Of a stretch of 36,514 nt of DNA, positions 14,803-22,836 are shown piece after piece (positions within the stretch are counted from its first letter, which is position 1; each line of letters opens with the position of its first letter). Under the pieces are notes generated by a model that saw only the letters and a list, made by a program, of their open reading frames with translations, made no database searches and was not told the DNA's origin. Made by a program: the position numbers and the translations under genes. The DNA comes from Klenkia sp. PcliD-1-E (lineage in GTDB: Bacteria; Actinomycetota; Actinomycetes; Mycobacteriales; Geodermatophilaceae): assembly GCF_024124375.1 (NCBI RefSeq), contig NZ_JAMXRZ010000033.1, positions 1 through 36,514 of the forward strand, read 5' to 3'.

Positions 14803-15878
14803 CGGGTCACGTCCTGGGTGTCGGCGGGGGCGAAGACGGCGTCGAGCAGGTCACCGGGGTCGGCGTCGACCCCGGAGTTGGCCTCGCGGACGGCGGCCTT
14901 GACGGCCTCGGTGGCCTCGTCGCGGGCGGCCGCGACGTCGTCCGCGGTGAGCAGACCGGACCCGGTCACCTTCGTCTCGAAGGCGACGATGGGGTCGCGC
15001 TCGCGCCACTCCGCGATCTCCTCGCGGGTGCGGTAGAGGTTCTTGTCGCTCTTGCTGTGGCCCTTCCAGCGGTAGGTCTCGGCCTCGATCAGGGTCGGGC
15101 CGCCGCCGCCCCGGGCGCGGTCGACGGCCTCGGCGGCCGCGGCGTGCACCGCGTCGAGGTCGTTGCCGTCGACGGTGACGCCGGGCATGCCGTAGGCCGC
15201 GGCGCGCTCGGCCACGTGCGGCACGGCCATCGAGAACTCGGTGGAGAAGCTCATGCCGTACTTGTTGTTCTCGCACACGAAGACCACCGGCAGGTCCCAG
15301 ATCGCGGCCAGGTTGAGGCCCTCGTGGAAGGCGCCCTCGTTGGTCGCGCCGTCGCCGAAGAAGCTCGCGACCACGCGGTCCTCGCCGCGCATCTTGTAGG
15401 CCAGCGCCGCACCGGCGGCGATCGGGATGCCGCCGCCGACGATGCCGTTGGCGCCGAGGTTGCCGGTGGCGACGTCGGCGATGTGCATCGAGCCGCCGCG
15501 GCCGCGGCAGTAGCCGCTCTCCTTGGCCAGCAGCTCGGCCATCATCCGGGTCAGGTCGGCTCCCTGCGCGATGCAGTGGCCGTGGCCCCGGTGGGTGCTG
15601 GTGATGGCGTCGCGCTCGCGGAGGGCCAGGCACACACCGGTCGCGCTGGCCTCCTGGCCGATCGACAGGTGCATGGTGCCGTGCATCAGGCCCCGGGCGA
15701 ACAGGTCGTCGACGGCCTCCTCGAAGCGGCGGATCTTCCACATGGTGGCCAGCGAGGTGCGGGCGGTCGTGGGGTCGCTGGACGGCGCGACGGGGCGGCC
15801 GTCCTGGACAGGCGGCTGGTGCGCGATGGCAGTGATGACGAACTCCCTGGTCTGCACATTTGTGACAACGGTTTGCAC
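14799..15878 (-). CDS. E1 component alpha subunit, acetoin/pyruvate dehydrogenase type
   Basis: Thiamine-diphosphate-dependent E1alpha, about 359 residues from the GTG at 15878. Family landmarks are [50 protein letters not shown], the ThDP/Mg motif [16 protein letters not shown]...CENNKYG, and the phosphorylation-loop region RWKGHSKSD. It resembles AcoA (acetoin dehydrogenase) slightly more than classical PDH. The start is uncertain. In-frame GTGs exist at 15926, 15911, 15878 and 15857, and none has a clear ribosome-binding site. 15878 is the first candidate downstream of the putative -10 box TACATT, and 15857 would fall inside the operator-like site. First gene of the E1alpha-E1beta-E2 operon. 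Confidence 0.88.
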   Translation of the reverse strand: MQTVVTNVQTREFVITAIAHQPPVQDGRPVAPSSDPTTARTSLATMWKIRRFEEAVDDLFARGLMHGTMHLSIGQEASATGVCLALRERDAITSTHRGHGHCIAQGADLTRMMAELLAKESGYCRGRGGSMHIADVATGNLGANGIVGGGIPIAAGAALAYKMRGEDRVVASFFGDGATNEGAFHEGLNLAAIWDLPVVFVCENNKYGMSFSTEFSMAVPHVAERAAAYGMPGVTVDGNDLDAVHAAAAEAVDRARGGGGPTLIEAETYRWKGHSKSDKNLYRTREEIAEWRERDPIVAFETKVTGSGLLTADDVAAARDEATEAVKAAVREANSGVDADPGDLLDAVFAPADTQDVTR

Positions 15879-15880
15879 GT
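15851..15880. promoter_or_regulatory. Operator-like site upstream of the dehydrogenase operon
   Basis: TCTGCACATTTGTGAC matches the distal site of the PTS operon (12270) at 13 consecutive-type positions apart from one T/C change. A second TGCAC starts 21 nt after the first, two helical turns on. The site overlaps the start region of E1alpha just downstream of the probable -10 box, a good place for repression. Confidence 0.5.
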
Positions 15881-15890
15881 CTGCCCAGGG

Positions 15891-15896
15891 AATGTA
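15891..15896 (-). promoter_or_regulatory. Probable -10 box for the dehydrogenase operon
   Basis: On the minus strand, TACATT lies within CATACATT, in an unusually AT-rich stretch for this genome. It is 12 nt before the GTG at 15878. No convincing -35 was found. Confidence 0.35.
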
Positions 15897-15943
15897 TGGG
15901 GTGGACCACACCGATGCAAGAGGCACCGCCGCGGCTGCCGCGC

Positions 15944-15977
15944 GCGGGCACCCCGGGGGCCCCGGGCGCGGGTGCGC
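15944..15977. terminator. GC-rich hairpin downstream of ispF
   Basis: GCACCC pairs with GGGTGC and an inner CGGGG pairs with CCCCG, within a nearly pure G+C stretch between the ispF stop and the dehydrogenase promoter. It probably ends ispF transcription. Pairing is imperfect, so confidence is moderate. Confidence 0.4.
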
Positions 15978-15998
15978 ACGGGGTGGGAGAGGTCCGGG

Positions 15999-16478
15999 TC
16001 AGGCCCGGGCGACGACCAGCGCGGTGGCGACGGCGGCCAGGCCCTCGCCGCGACCGGTGAGGCCGAGCCGGTCGGTGGTGGTCGCGGTCAGCCGGACGAC
16101 GGCACCCAGCGCCTCCTCGAGGACCTGCACGGCCTCGGCGCGCCGGCCGCTCAGCCGCGGGGTGTTCCCGACCAGCTGGACGGCGACGTTGCCGACGTCG
16201 AACCCGGCCGCGCGGACCAGCCGGGCGGTCTCGGCCAGCAGAGTGAGCCCCGAGGCGCCGGCGTACTCCGGGCGCGAGGTGCCGAACACCCCGCCGAGGT
16301 CGCCGACCCCCGAGGCGCTCAGCAGCGCGTCGCAGGCGGCGTGGGCCACGACGTCGCCGTCGGAATGCCCGGCCAGCCCGGCCTCGGCCCCGGGCCAGTG
16401 CAGGCCGGCCACCCACAGCGGGCGACCCGCCTCCAGGGCGTGCACGTCGACCCCGACCCCGACCAGCGGCAGCTGCAT
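15999..16478 (-). CDS. ispF: 2-C-methyl-D-erythritol 2,4-cyclodiphosphate synthase
   Basis: MEP-pathway enzyme that cyclises CDP-methylerythritol 2-phosphate, releasing CMP. The 159-residue protein is of normal length. Metal-site residues are in VGVDVHAL (Asp and His of DxH) and [24 protein letters not shown] corresponds to the family's NVDxTxxxxxPKL, and [14 protein letters not shown] is the C-terminal CMP-binding signature. In M. tuberculosis ispD lies between carD and ispF. Here ispF follows carD directly with a strong hairpin between them, and ispD is elsewhere. GAGACT 6 nt before the ATG is a possible leaderless -10 box. Confidence 0.95.
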   Translation of the reverse strand: MQLPLVGVGVDVHALEAGRPLWVAGLHWPGAEAGLAGHSDGDVVAHAACDALLSASGVGDLGGVFGTSRPEYAGASGLTLLAETARLVRAAGFDVGNVAVQLVGNTPRLSGRRAEAVQVLEEALGAVVRLTATTTDRLGLTGRGEGLAAVATALVVARA

Positions 16479-16500
16479 GCGGGCAGTCTCCCGGATGCAC

Positions 16501-16534
16501 GAGGGGCCCCCGACCAGGTGGTCGGGGGCCCCTC
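16501..16534. terminator. Perfect 16-bp hairpin between carD and ispF
   Basis: GAGGGGCCCCCGACCA (16501-16516) pairs exactly with 16519-16534. It lies immediately after the carD stop on the minus strand and about 22 nt before the ispF start, so ispF must have its own promoter. Confidence 0.75.
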
Positions 16535-16553
16535 GGACGAGCGGTGCGGGAGG

Positions 16554-17036
16554 TCAGCTGGCGAGGACCTCGTCGAGCAGCACCTCGGCCTTGTCCTCGT
16601 TGGTGCCCTCGGCGAGCGCGAGCTCGCTGACCAGGATCTGGCGGGCCTTGGACAGCATCCGCTTCTCCCCGGCCGACAGGCCGCGGTCCTTGTCACGGCG
16701 CCAGAGGTCGCGGACGACCTCGGCCACCTTGTTCACGTCACCGGAGGCCAGCTTCTCGAGGTTGGCCTTGTAGCGGCGCGACCAGTTGGTCGGCTCCTCG
16801 GTGTGCGGGGCACGCAGCACCTCGAAGACCTTGTTCAGGCCCTCCTGGCCGACGACGTCGCGGACACCCACGATCTCCGCGTTGTCGGCCGGGACCCGTA
16901 CGGTCAGGTCGCCCTGGGCGACCTTGAGCACGAGGTAGGCCTTCTCCTCACCCTTGATGGTCCGCTTCTCGATCGCCTCGATGAGCGCTGCGCCGTGGTG
17001 CGGGTAGACGACGGTCTCGCCGACAGTGAAGCCCAT
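16554..17036 (-). CDS. carD: CarD-type RNA polymerase-binding transcription regulator
   Basis: Essential in mycobacteria, where it binds the RNA polymerase beta subunit and stabilises open complexes, notably at rRNA promoters. The 160-residue protein has the N-terminal RNAP-interacting Tudor-like domain ([17 protein letters not shown] through [14 protein letters not shown], about 1-60). The helical DNA-binding domain has the conserved Trp in [10 protein letters not shown] and an [24 protein letters not shown] helix pair. The ATG has an AAAGGGG ribosome-binding site. A TATTCT -10-like hexamer lies about 33 nt upstream (17069-17074). The highly conserved sequence makes this one of the surest calls in the window. 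Confidence 0.97.
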   Translation of the reverse strand: MGFTVGETVVYPHHGAALIEAIEKRTIKGEEKAYLVLKVAQGDLTVRVPADNAEIVGVRDVVGQEGLNKVFEVLRAPHTEEPTNWSRRYKANLEKLASGDVNKVAEVVRDLWRRDKDRGLSAGEKRMLSKARQILVSELALAEGTNEDKAEVLLDEVLAS

Positions 17037-17167
17037 GTGTGTGTGACCCCTTTCGCTGTCGCCCAGAATACCACGGGACAGGTGGGGAAGAACTGGTTGG
17101 TCCTGCCAAACGTGCAGGTCAGGGGCTTGTCGCTGGTCAGGGAGGGGTTGACAGAGGGGTGGTTGGT

Positions 17168-18028
17168 GTGCGTGTGCCGGGCGAGCGGCCCCGGTCGGGG
17201 CCTGTGCGCGCCGTCACGGCGATGGCGCTGGCGACCCACCTCGGGCCCACCGTCGCGGTCACCGCGGTGGCCACCCTGCTCGCCCTCGCGTCGGGCGCCG
17301 GGGCCGCCCGCACCGCCCTGGTCGGGCTCGCCGTGCTGGCCGGGCAGGCCTCCATCGGGTGGAGCAACGACTGGCTGGACGCCGGGCGCGACGCCGCGGT
17401 CGCCCGGGCGGACAAGCCGACCGTGCAGGGGCTGGTCACGCCCGCGCGGTTGCGCGCCGCCGCGCTGGCCGCCGTCGTCCTGGCCGTCGTGCTCTCCCTG
17501 GCCCTGGGCCCCGCGCCCGGGGTGCTGCTGCTGGGCGTCGTGGCCGGCGGCTGGGCCTACAACGCGGGCCTGAAGCGGACGGCGGCCTCGATGCTGCCCT
17601 ACCTGGTGGCCTTCGGGCTGCTGCCCGCCGGCGTCGTGGCCGCCGCGCCGGGCACCCCGGTGGCGCCGTGGTGGCTGGTCGCGGCGGGCGCGCTGCTCGG
17701 CGGGGCCGCGCACCTGGCCAACGTCGCCCCCGACCTGGAGGACGACGCGGCCACCGGCGTGCGCGGGCTCCCGCACCGGCTCGGCGCCACCGTCTCCGCC
17801 CTGGTCGCCGCGGGTCTGCTCGGGGCGGCATCGCTGGTGCTGGTGCTCGGCCCGGCCGGTCCGCCGTCGGTGGTGGGCTGGGTCGCGCTGGTGGTCGCCG
17901 TCCCCGCCCTGGTGGTGGCCGCCCTCGCCGGCACCGCCCGGTTCCGGGCGGCGGCGTTCCCGGCGGTGATGCTGCTGACGGTGGTCGACGTCGTCCTGCT
18001 GCTCGTCGGTGGCGGTGCCGTTCAGTAG
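17168..18028 (+). CDS. UbiA-family prenyltransferase
   Basis: Integral membrane prenyltransferase, about 286 residues, with eight or so hydrophobic segments. It moves a prenyl chain onto an acceptor; the acceptor is unknown. Both Asp-rich motifs are present: [22 protein letters not shown] (about residue 66 onward) and [22 protein letters not shown] (about 182 onward). The DKP after the first motif and the GLPHRLG after the second are typical of the family. The frame opens at 17039, but the first 40 residues are not hydrophobic and overlap the carD promoter. I choose the GTG at 17168 because AGGGG lies 8 nt upstream; GTG 17174 and ATG 17222 are alternatives. It overlaps the convergent photolyase gene by 7 nt. 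Confidence 0.85.
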   Translation: MRVPGERPRSGPVRAVTAMALATHLGPTVAVTAVATLLALASGAGAARTALVGLAVLAGQASIGWSNDWLDAGRDAAVARADKPTVQGLVTPARLRAAALAAVVLAVVLSLALGPAPGVLLLGVVAGGWAYNAGLKRTAASMLPYLVAFGLLPAGVVAAAPGTPVAPWWLVAAGALLGGAAHLANVAPDLEDDAATGVRGLPHRLGATVSALVAAGLLGAASLVLVLGPAGPPSVVGWVALVVAVPALVVAALAGTARFRAAAFPAVMLLTVVDVVLLLVGGGAVQ

Positions 18029-19581
18029 GGGTCGGTCCCCCGCTGCTGCTCCTGCTCCACGACCGCCTCGCGGTCCTTCAGGCGCCGCAGGCCGGCCAGC
18101 GGCTGGGCCATCCGCCGGTTGCCGGCCAGGGTGTCCTCGACCCGGTCCAGGAACCCCCAGTAGCCGGCGGTGAACGGGCAGGCGTCCTCCCCCAGCCGCT
18201 TCTTCGGGTCGTACCGGCAGCCACCGCAGTAGTCGCTCATCCGGTCGATGTAGGCACCGCCCGCCGCGTAGGGCTTGGTGGCCAGCACGCCCCCGTCGGC
18301 GTGCTGGCTCATGCCCACCACGTTGGGCACCATCACCCAGTCGTAGGCGTCGACGAAGGTGCGGTGCATCCAGTCGGTCATCGCCAGCGGCTCGATCCCC
18401 CGCTGCAGCGCGTAGTTGCCCAGCACCATCAACCGGGGGATGTGGTGCAGCCAGCCGCGCGAGCGCAGGTCGCCGACCACCCCGGACAGGCACGCGGCGT
18501 CCAGGTCGGTGGTGTCCAGCTCGGCCATCCAGGCCGGCACCTCGGCGTGCGCGCCCAGGGCGTTGCCGTGCCGGTAGTCCCGGCCCAGGTGCCAGTACAG
18601 GTGCCAGATGTAGTCCCGCCAGCCCATCACCTGCCGGACGAACCCCTCCACCGAGTTCAGCGGCAGGCCCTCGTCGCGGTAGGCCTTCTCCGCCCGCTGC
18701 ACCACCTCGGCCGGGTCGACCAGACCCAGGTTCATCGGCGCCGACAGCAGCGAGTGCGCCAGCCACGGCTCGCCGGCGAGCATCGCGTCCTCGTGCGGGC
18801 CGAAGGCGGCCAGCCGGTGGGCCAGGAAGTCGCGCAGCCGGTGCAGGGTCTCCCGCCGGGTGACCGGGAACAGCCGGGGCCCGTCGTCGCCGACGAAGCA
18901 GACGTCGCCGTCGGCCTCCCAGCGGTCGAGGTCGGCCCGCACCTGCTCGTCGATCTCGTCCTCGGCCGGGATCCACGGCTCCGGCGCGGGCGAGCTGCCA
19001 TCCTTCGGCGGCGGCTCCCGGTTGTCGTGGTCGAAGTTGTACTTCCCGCCGGTGGGCTCGCCACCCTCCATCAGGACGTCGTGGTGCTGGCGGGCGGCCC
19101 GGTAGAAGTCGTCCATCAGCAGCCGCTTGCCCCCGTCGCCGCCGCGGCCGGACGCCCAGCGGCGGAACGTCTGCTCGTCGGTGACGAAGCCGCGCGAGGC
19201 GAGCACCTGGACGCCGTCGCGGGCCAGCACGAAGTCCCGCGCCGGCCAGGTCGTGGGCGCGCAGACGCTCAGCGGCTCGTCGACGGCGTCCAGGGCCTCG
19301 CCGTAGGTGGTGGTCTGCAGGAAGCGGGCCTGGTCGCCCAGCTCGGCCGCCCGGTGGCGCAGCGCCGACAGCAGCAGGTGGGCCTTCTGCCGGTGGAACC
19401 GGCGCCGCCGGAACACCGCGCGGGACTCGACCAGCAGCACCTCCTGGTGCGGGTCGTCCAGGAAGTGCGGGCCGAGCTGGTCGGCGAAGCACCACCGCCG
19501 GGTGTCCGGCGCGCGGGCCGGGAAGTCGGCCAGTGCCGGGTCCTCCCCGGGGTCGTCGTCAGCCACGCCGGTCACCGCCAC
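18022..19581 (-). CDS. Iron-sulfur photolyase/cryptochrome (PhrB/FeS-BCP-like)
   Basis: About 519 residues, the usual size for this flavoprotein group, which includes Agrobacterium PhrB, a (6-4) photolyase with FAD, a lumazine and a 4Fe-4S cluster. N-terminal antenna domain: WCFADQLGPHFLDD, VLLVESRAVFRRRRFHRQKAHLLLSALRH. Catalytic helical domain: LLSAPMNLGLVDP, EGFVRQVMGWRDYIWHLYWHLG, HHIPRLMVLGNYALQRGIEP, DWMHRTFVDAYDWVMVPNVVGMSQHADGG. The four cluster Cys are all kept (DAACLSG near 364, CGGC near 452-455, DACPF near 468). The start is the outermost GTG; internal GTGs at 19575 and 19566 are equally plausible. It may repair (6-4) photoproducts or sense light. Confidence 0.9.
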   Translation of the reverse strand: MAVTGVADDDPGEDPALADFPARAPDTRRWCFADQLGPHFLDDPHQEVLLVESRAVFRRRRFHRQKAHLLLSALRHRAAELGDQARFLQTTTYGEALDAVDEPLSVCAPTTWPARDFVLARDGVQVLASRGFVTDEQTFRRWASGRGGDGGKRLLMDDFYRAARQHHDVLMEGGEPTGGKYNFDHDNREPPPKDGSSPAPEPWIPAEDEIDEQVRADLDRWEADGDVCFVGDDGPRLFPVTRRETLHRLRDFLAHRLAAFGPHEDAMLAGEPWLAHSLLSAPMNLGLVDPAEVVQRAEKAYRDEGLPLNSVEGFVRQVMGWRDYIWHLYWHLGRDYRHGNALGAHAEVPAWMAELDTTDLDAACLSGVVGDLRSRGWLHHIPRLMVLGNYALQRGIEPLAMTDWMHRTFVDAYDWVMVPNVVGMSQHADGGVLATKPYAAGGAYIDRMSDYCGGCRYDPKKRLGEDACPFTAGYWGFLDRVEDTLAGNRRMAQPLAGLRRLKDREAVVEQEQQRGTDPY

Positions 19582-19603
19582 GCGCGCATCGTGGGCAGAC
19601 CGA

Positions 19604-19609
19604 TACGCT
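19604..19609 (+). promoter_or_regulatory. -10-like box for the lipoprotein gene
   Basis: TACGCT sits about 65 nt before the GTG at 19674. That gives a 5' leader of roughly 58 nt ending in the strong ribosome-binding site GGAGGAGG. Confidence 0.35.
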
Positions 19610-19673
19610 GCCCGCGACTCGAGTTGGACGAACGCACCCGGTGCCCACCGGTTGCCGGAGGAGGTCTCCCGCC

Positions 19674-20234
19674 GTGAACCGCGTGCTGCGCGCCGCCACG
19701 ATCGGTGTGCTGGTGCTGTCCCCGGCGGTGCTGTCGGCCTGCAGTGCCGGCCAGATCGCCCAGACCGCCACCCAGGAGCGGGACATCCGCGGCGGCCAGG
19801 CCGACCTCGGCAGCATCCACCTGCGCACGGCCACCACCGCCTACCCGCAGAGCGGGGTCTACGAGGAGGGCGGCGACGCGCGGCTGCTGGTCGCCATCGC
19901 CAACTCCGGCACCTCCGACGACGAGCTGACCGACATCTCGGGCCCGGGCTTCGAGTCCTACGAGGTCGTCGACCCCACCGCCTCGGGCGACGCCTCCCCC
20001 ACCGGGTTCACCATCCCGGCCGGCAGCAACGTCTACGTCGGCGACGGCGGTCCCCAGGTCACGCTGACCGGGCTCACCGAGGCCCTCACCCCGGCCCAGT
20101 CGCTCGAGGTCACCTTCACCTTCCGCGACGCCGGCGAGGTCACCCTCCCCGTCCTGGTCGGCACCCCCTCGCTCGACCTGCCCCGCGGCGAGCAGTTCGA
20201 CTTCCACGACGAGGGCGGCGCCGCCGAGGGGTGA
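19674..20234 (+). CDS. lpqE: LpqE-like lipoprotein with a PCu(A)C-type fold
   Basis: A 186-residue lipoprotein. The signal peptide (residues 1-20) ends in the lipobox LSAC, with Cys21 or so as the lipidated residue. The mature part resembles the PCu(A)C/DUF461 copper-chaperone fold (LVAIANSGTSDDELTDISGP, then IPAGSNVYVGDGGPQVTLTGLTEALTPAQSLEVTFTFRDAGEVTLPVLV). However, it has no Met at all after the start and lacks the His/Met pattern that binds copper in true PCu(A)C proteins. Position next to radA and disA, with carD nearby, matches mycobacterial lpqE (Rv3584). GTG start with GGAGGAGG 9 nt upstream. Surface location is likely; function unknown. Confidence 0.82.
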   Translation: MNRVLRAATIGVLVLSPAVLSACSAGQIAQTATQERDIRGGQADLGSIHLRTATTAYPQSGVYEEGGDARLLVAIANSGTSDDELTDISGPGFESYEVVDPTASGDASPTGFTIPAGSNVYVGDGGPQVTLTGLTEALTPAQSLEVTFTFRDAGEVTLPVLVGTPSLDLPRGEQFDFHDEGGAAEG

Positions 20235-20274
20235 CCTCCGCGGTTCTGTCGTACCCCCGGTCCACCATGGGGTC

Positions 20275-21642
20275 GTGCCGCCCACCGTCGTGAAGTCCCG
20301 CCCCGCCCACCGCTGCAGCGAGTGCGGGGCCACCTCGCCGCGCTGGGTGGGCCGCTGCCCCGAGTGCCAGGCCTGGGGCACCCTGTCCGAGGTCGGCGGC
20401 GGCGCCTCGGGCGGTCTGCGCGCCGTGGCCCCCGGCCCGGTCAGCGGCCGGGCCCGGCCGATCGCCCAGGTCGAGCTCGAGGGCTCCCGCGCGGTGCCCA
20501 CCGGCATCGGCGAGTTCGACCGCGTCCTGGGCGGGGGCCTGGTGCCCGGCGCCGTGCTGCTGGTCGCCGGCGAGCCCGGGGTGGGCAAGTCCACCCTGCT
20601 GCTCGAGGTCGCCCACCGGGTGGCCGAGGCCCACGGGCCCACCCTGGTCGTCTCGGGCGAGGAGTCCGCGGCCCAGGTGCGGCTGCGGGCCGAGCGCATC
20701 GGGGCCCTGCACCCGCACCTGTTCCTGGCCGCGGAGACAGAGCTGTCCGCGGTGCTCTCCCACGTCGAGGAGGTCAACCCCTCCCTGCTGGTCCTCGACA
20801 GCGTGCAGACCGTGCGCTCCCCCGCCGTCGACGGCACCGACGGCGGCGCCACCCAGGTCCGCGCGGTGGCCAGCGCGCTCACCGGGGTGGCCAAGGCCCG
20901 CGGCATGACCGTCATCCTGGTCGGCCACGTGACCAAGGACGGCGCGATCGCCGGGCCCCGGGCCCTGGAGCACCTCGTCGACGTGGTCATCAGCTTCGAC
21001 GGCGAGCGGCACTCCACGCTGCGGCTGGTGCGGGCCACCAAGAACCGGTTCGGCCCGGCCGACGAGATCGGCTGCTTCGAGATCGGCGACGGCGGCGTGG
21101 TCGGCGTCCCCGACCCCTCCCACCTGTTCGTCTCCAAGCGCGCTGCCCCGGTGGCCGGCAGCAGTGTCACGGTAACCATGGAGGGCAGCCGCCCGCTGCT
21201 GGCCGAGGTGCAGGCGCTGGTGGCCACGAACAACGGCGGTGGCTCGCCGCGGCGGGCGGTCAGCGGCCTGGACCCGCAGCGGCTGGCGATGATCAACGCG
21301 GTGGTCGAGCGGCGGGGCGGGGTGCCCCTGGGCGGGTCCGACGTGTTCGCCGCCTCCGTCGGCGGGGTGCGCATCCTGGAGCCCGCGGCCGACATGGCCG
21401 TCGCCCTGGCCATCGCCTCCTCGGCCAAGGACAAGGCGCTGCCGGTGGGCATGGTCGCCTTCGGCGAGGTCGGGCTGTCCGGGGAGGTCCGCCGGGTGGG
21501 CGGGATCGGCCGCCGGCTGGCCGAGGCCGCCCGGCAGGGCTACACGCTCGCCGTCGTCCCGCCCGACCCGGGCCCGGTGCCGCGCGGCCTGCGGGTGGTC
21601 GAGGTGCCCGACCTGGGTGCCCTGCTGAACCGCCTGTTCTGA
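20275..21642 (+). CDS. radA: DNA repair protein RadA
   Basis: RecA-like ATPase that helps branch migration and processing of recombination intermediates. The 455-residue protein contains the N-terminal C4 zinc finger (CSECGATSPRWVGRCPECQAWGTL, about 12-36). Walker A is GEPGVGKSTLLLEVA (about 98-112), Walker B is LLVLDSVQT, and the RadA signature KNRFG is in RATKNRFGPADEIG. The C-terminal Lon-protease-like domain has MAVALAIASSAKDKALP and FGEVGLSGEVRRV. GTG start. Gene order lpqE-radA-disA is as in mycobacteria. No deviation seen. Confidence 0.96.
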   Translation: MPPTVVKSRPAHRCSECGATSPRWVGRCPECQAWGTLSEVGGGASGGLRAVAPGPVSGRARPIAQVELEGSRAVPTGIGEFDRVLGGGLVPGAVLLVAGEPGVGKSTLLLEVAHRVAEAHGPTLVVSGEESAAQVRLRAERIGALHPHLFLAAETELSAVLSHVEEVNPSLLVLDSVQTVRSPAVDGTDGGATQVRAVASALTGVAKARGMTVILVGHVTKDGAIAGPRALEHLVDVVISFDGERHSTLRLVRATKNRFGPADEIGCFEIGDGGVVGVPDPSHLFVSKRAAPVAGSSVTVTMEGSRPLLAEVQALVATNNGGGSPRRAVSGLDPQRLAMINAVVERRGGVPLGGSDVFAASVGGVRILEPAADMAVALAIASSAKDKALPVGMVAFGEVGLSGEVRRVGGIGRRLAEAARQGYTLAVVPPDPGPVPRGLRVVEVPDLGALLNRLF

Positions 21643-21712
21643 GCCGGGCGGCGGCAGGTCACCGGCCGGTCACGGGGAGACCGCGCGGCCAGCCCCGCCC
21701 AGGCCGGTCACC

Positions 21713-21718
21713 TAGACT
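21713..21718 (+). promoter_or_regulatory. -10 box for disA
   Basis: TAGACT, the same hexamer as at cysS, lies 35 nt before the GTG of disA. Here a leader with the ribosome-binding site AGGAGC follows, so disA can be transcribed independently of radA. Confidence 0.45.
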
Positions 21719-21753
21719 CGGCGCAGCCGTCCCGCCCACGTCAGGAGCAACCC

Positions 21754-22836
21754 GTGCCCGCCCTGGACCCCGACGTCGCCCTGCGCGAACTGCTCGGGCG
21801 CATCGCCCCGGGCACCGCCCTGCGCGACGGCCTGGAGCGGATCCTCGCCGGTCGCACCGGCGCGCTCATCGTCCTGGGCTACGACGGCGTGGTCGAGTCC
21901 CTGTGCACCGGCGGGTTCGCCCTCGACGTCGCGCTGTCGGCCACCCGGTTGCGCGAGCTGGCCAAGATGGACGGCGCGGTCATCGTCTCCGCCGACGGCC
22001 TGCGCATCGTCCGGGCCGGCGTGCACCTCATGCCCGACCCGACCATCCCCACCGAGGAGTCGGGCACCCGGCACCGCACCGCCGAACGGGTGGCCCTGCA
22101 GACCGGGTTCCCGGTGATCTCGGTCAGCCAGTCGATGCACATCATCTCGGTGTACGTGGCCGGCCGGCGCTACACCCTGGAGCACCCGACCACCATCCTG
22201 GCCCGCGCGAACCAGGCGCTGGCGGCCCTCGAGCGCTACAAGCTCCGCCTCGACGAGGTGGCCAGCACGCTCTCGGCCCTGGAGATCGAGGACCTGGTCA
22301 CCGTCCGCGACGCCATGAGCGTGAGCCAGCGGCTGGAGATGGTCCGCCGGATCGCCGACGAGATCGAGGGGTTCGTCATCGAGCTCGGCACCGACGGCCG
22401 GCTGCTGGCCCTGCAGCTGGACGAGATGCTGGCCGGCGTCGAGGAGGACCGGGGGCTGCTGGTCCGCGACTACCTGCCCGCCGACGGCCGGCGTGCCCCG
22501 GCCGGGGAGCAGGTGCTCACCGACCTGCGGGCGTTGAGCGCCACCGAGCTGCTCGACCTGTCCGCGGTGGCCCGCTGCTACGGCCTGCCCACCTCGCCCG
22601 ACGCCCTGGACTCCCCGGTCAGCCCGCGCGGCTACCGGCTGCTGGCCCGGGTGCCGCGGCTGCCCGCGGGCATCATCGACCGGCTGGTCACCCACTTCGG
22701 TGGCCTGCAGAAGCTGCTCGCCGCCACCATCGAGGACCTGCTCAGCGTGGACGGCGTCGGCGAGGCCCGCGCCCGCGGCATCCGCGAGGGGCTGTCGCGG
22801 CTGGCCGAGACCTCGATCCTCGACCGCTACAGCTAG
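21754..22836 (+). CDS. disA: DNA integrity scanning protein DisA (diadenylate cyclase)
   Basis: Makes the second messenger c-di-AMP from two ATP while scanning DNA; activity falls on branched DNA. The 360-residue octamer-forming protein contains the DAC domain (about 1-145) with the catalytic motifs [10 protein letters not shown] (Asp-Gly-Ala) and [11 protein letters not shown] (RHR). A helical linker (about 150-280) is followed by a C-terminal RuvA-like helix-hairpin-helix DNA-binding domain (about 300-355, [29 protein letters not shown]). GTG start after the AGGAGC ribosome-binding site. Its stop codon shares the tetranucleotide CTAG with the convergent gene. Confidence 0.97.
   Translation: MPALDPDVALRELLGRIAPGTALRDGLERILAGRTGALIVLGYDGVVESLCTGGFALDVALSATRLRELAKMDGAVIVSADGLRIVRAGVHLMPDPTIPTEESGTRHRTAERVALQTGFPVISVSQSMHIISVYVAGRRYTLEHPTTILARANQALAALERYKLRLDEVASTLSALEIEDLVTVRDAMSVSQRLEMVRRIADEIEGFVIELGTDGRLLALQLDEMLAGVEEDRGLLVRDYLPADGRRAPAGEQVLTDLRALSATELLDLSAVARCYGLPTSPDALDSPVSPRGYRLLARVPRLPAGIIDRLVTHFGGLQKLLAATIEDLLSVDGVGEARARGIREGLSRLAETSILDRYS

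Noticed and set aside
12271-15036. Plus-strand open frame of 921 codons
   Set aside because: It is antisense to the E1-E2 genes. The composition (Gly/Arg/His-rich, no domain) is that of a GC-rich shadow frame.
15879-15926. E1alpha start at the most upstream GTG (15926)
   Set aside because: It would translate through the probable -10 box (TACATT) and lacks a ribosome-binding site; E1alpha proteins do not need these residues.
17148-17153. TTGACA as a -35 box for the UbiA gene
   Set aside because: No -10-like hexamer lies at the right distance; the position where it should be is already the start-codon region.
16904-19495. Minus-strand open frame of 863 codons
   Set aside because: Shadow frame crossing the photolyase, the UbiA gene and the carD start; stop-free only because of high GC.
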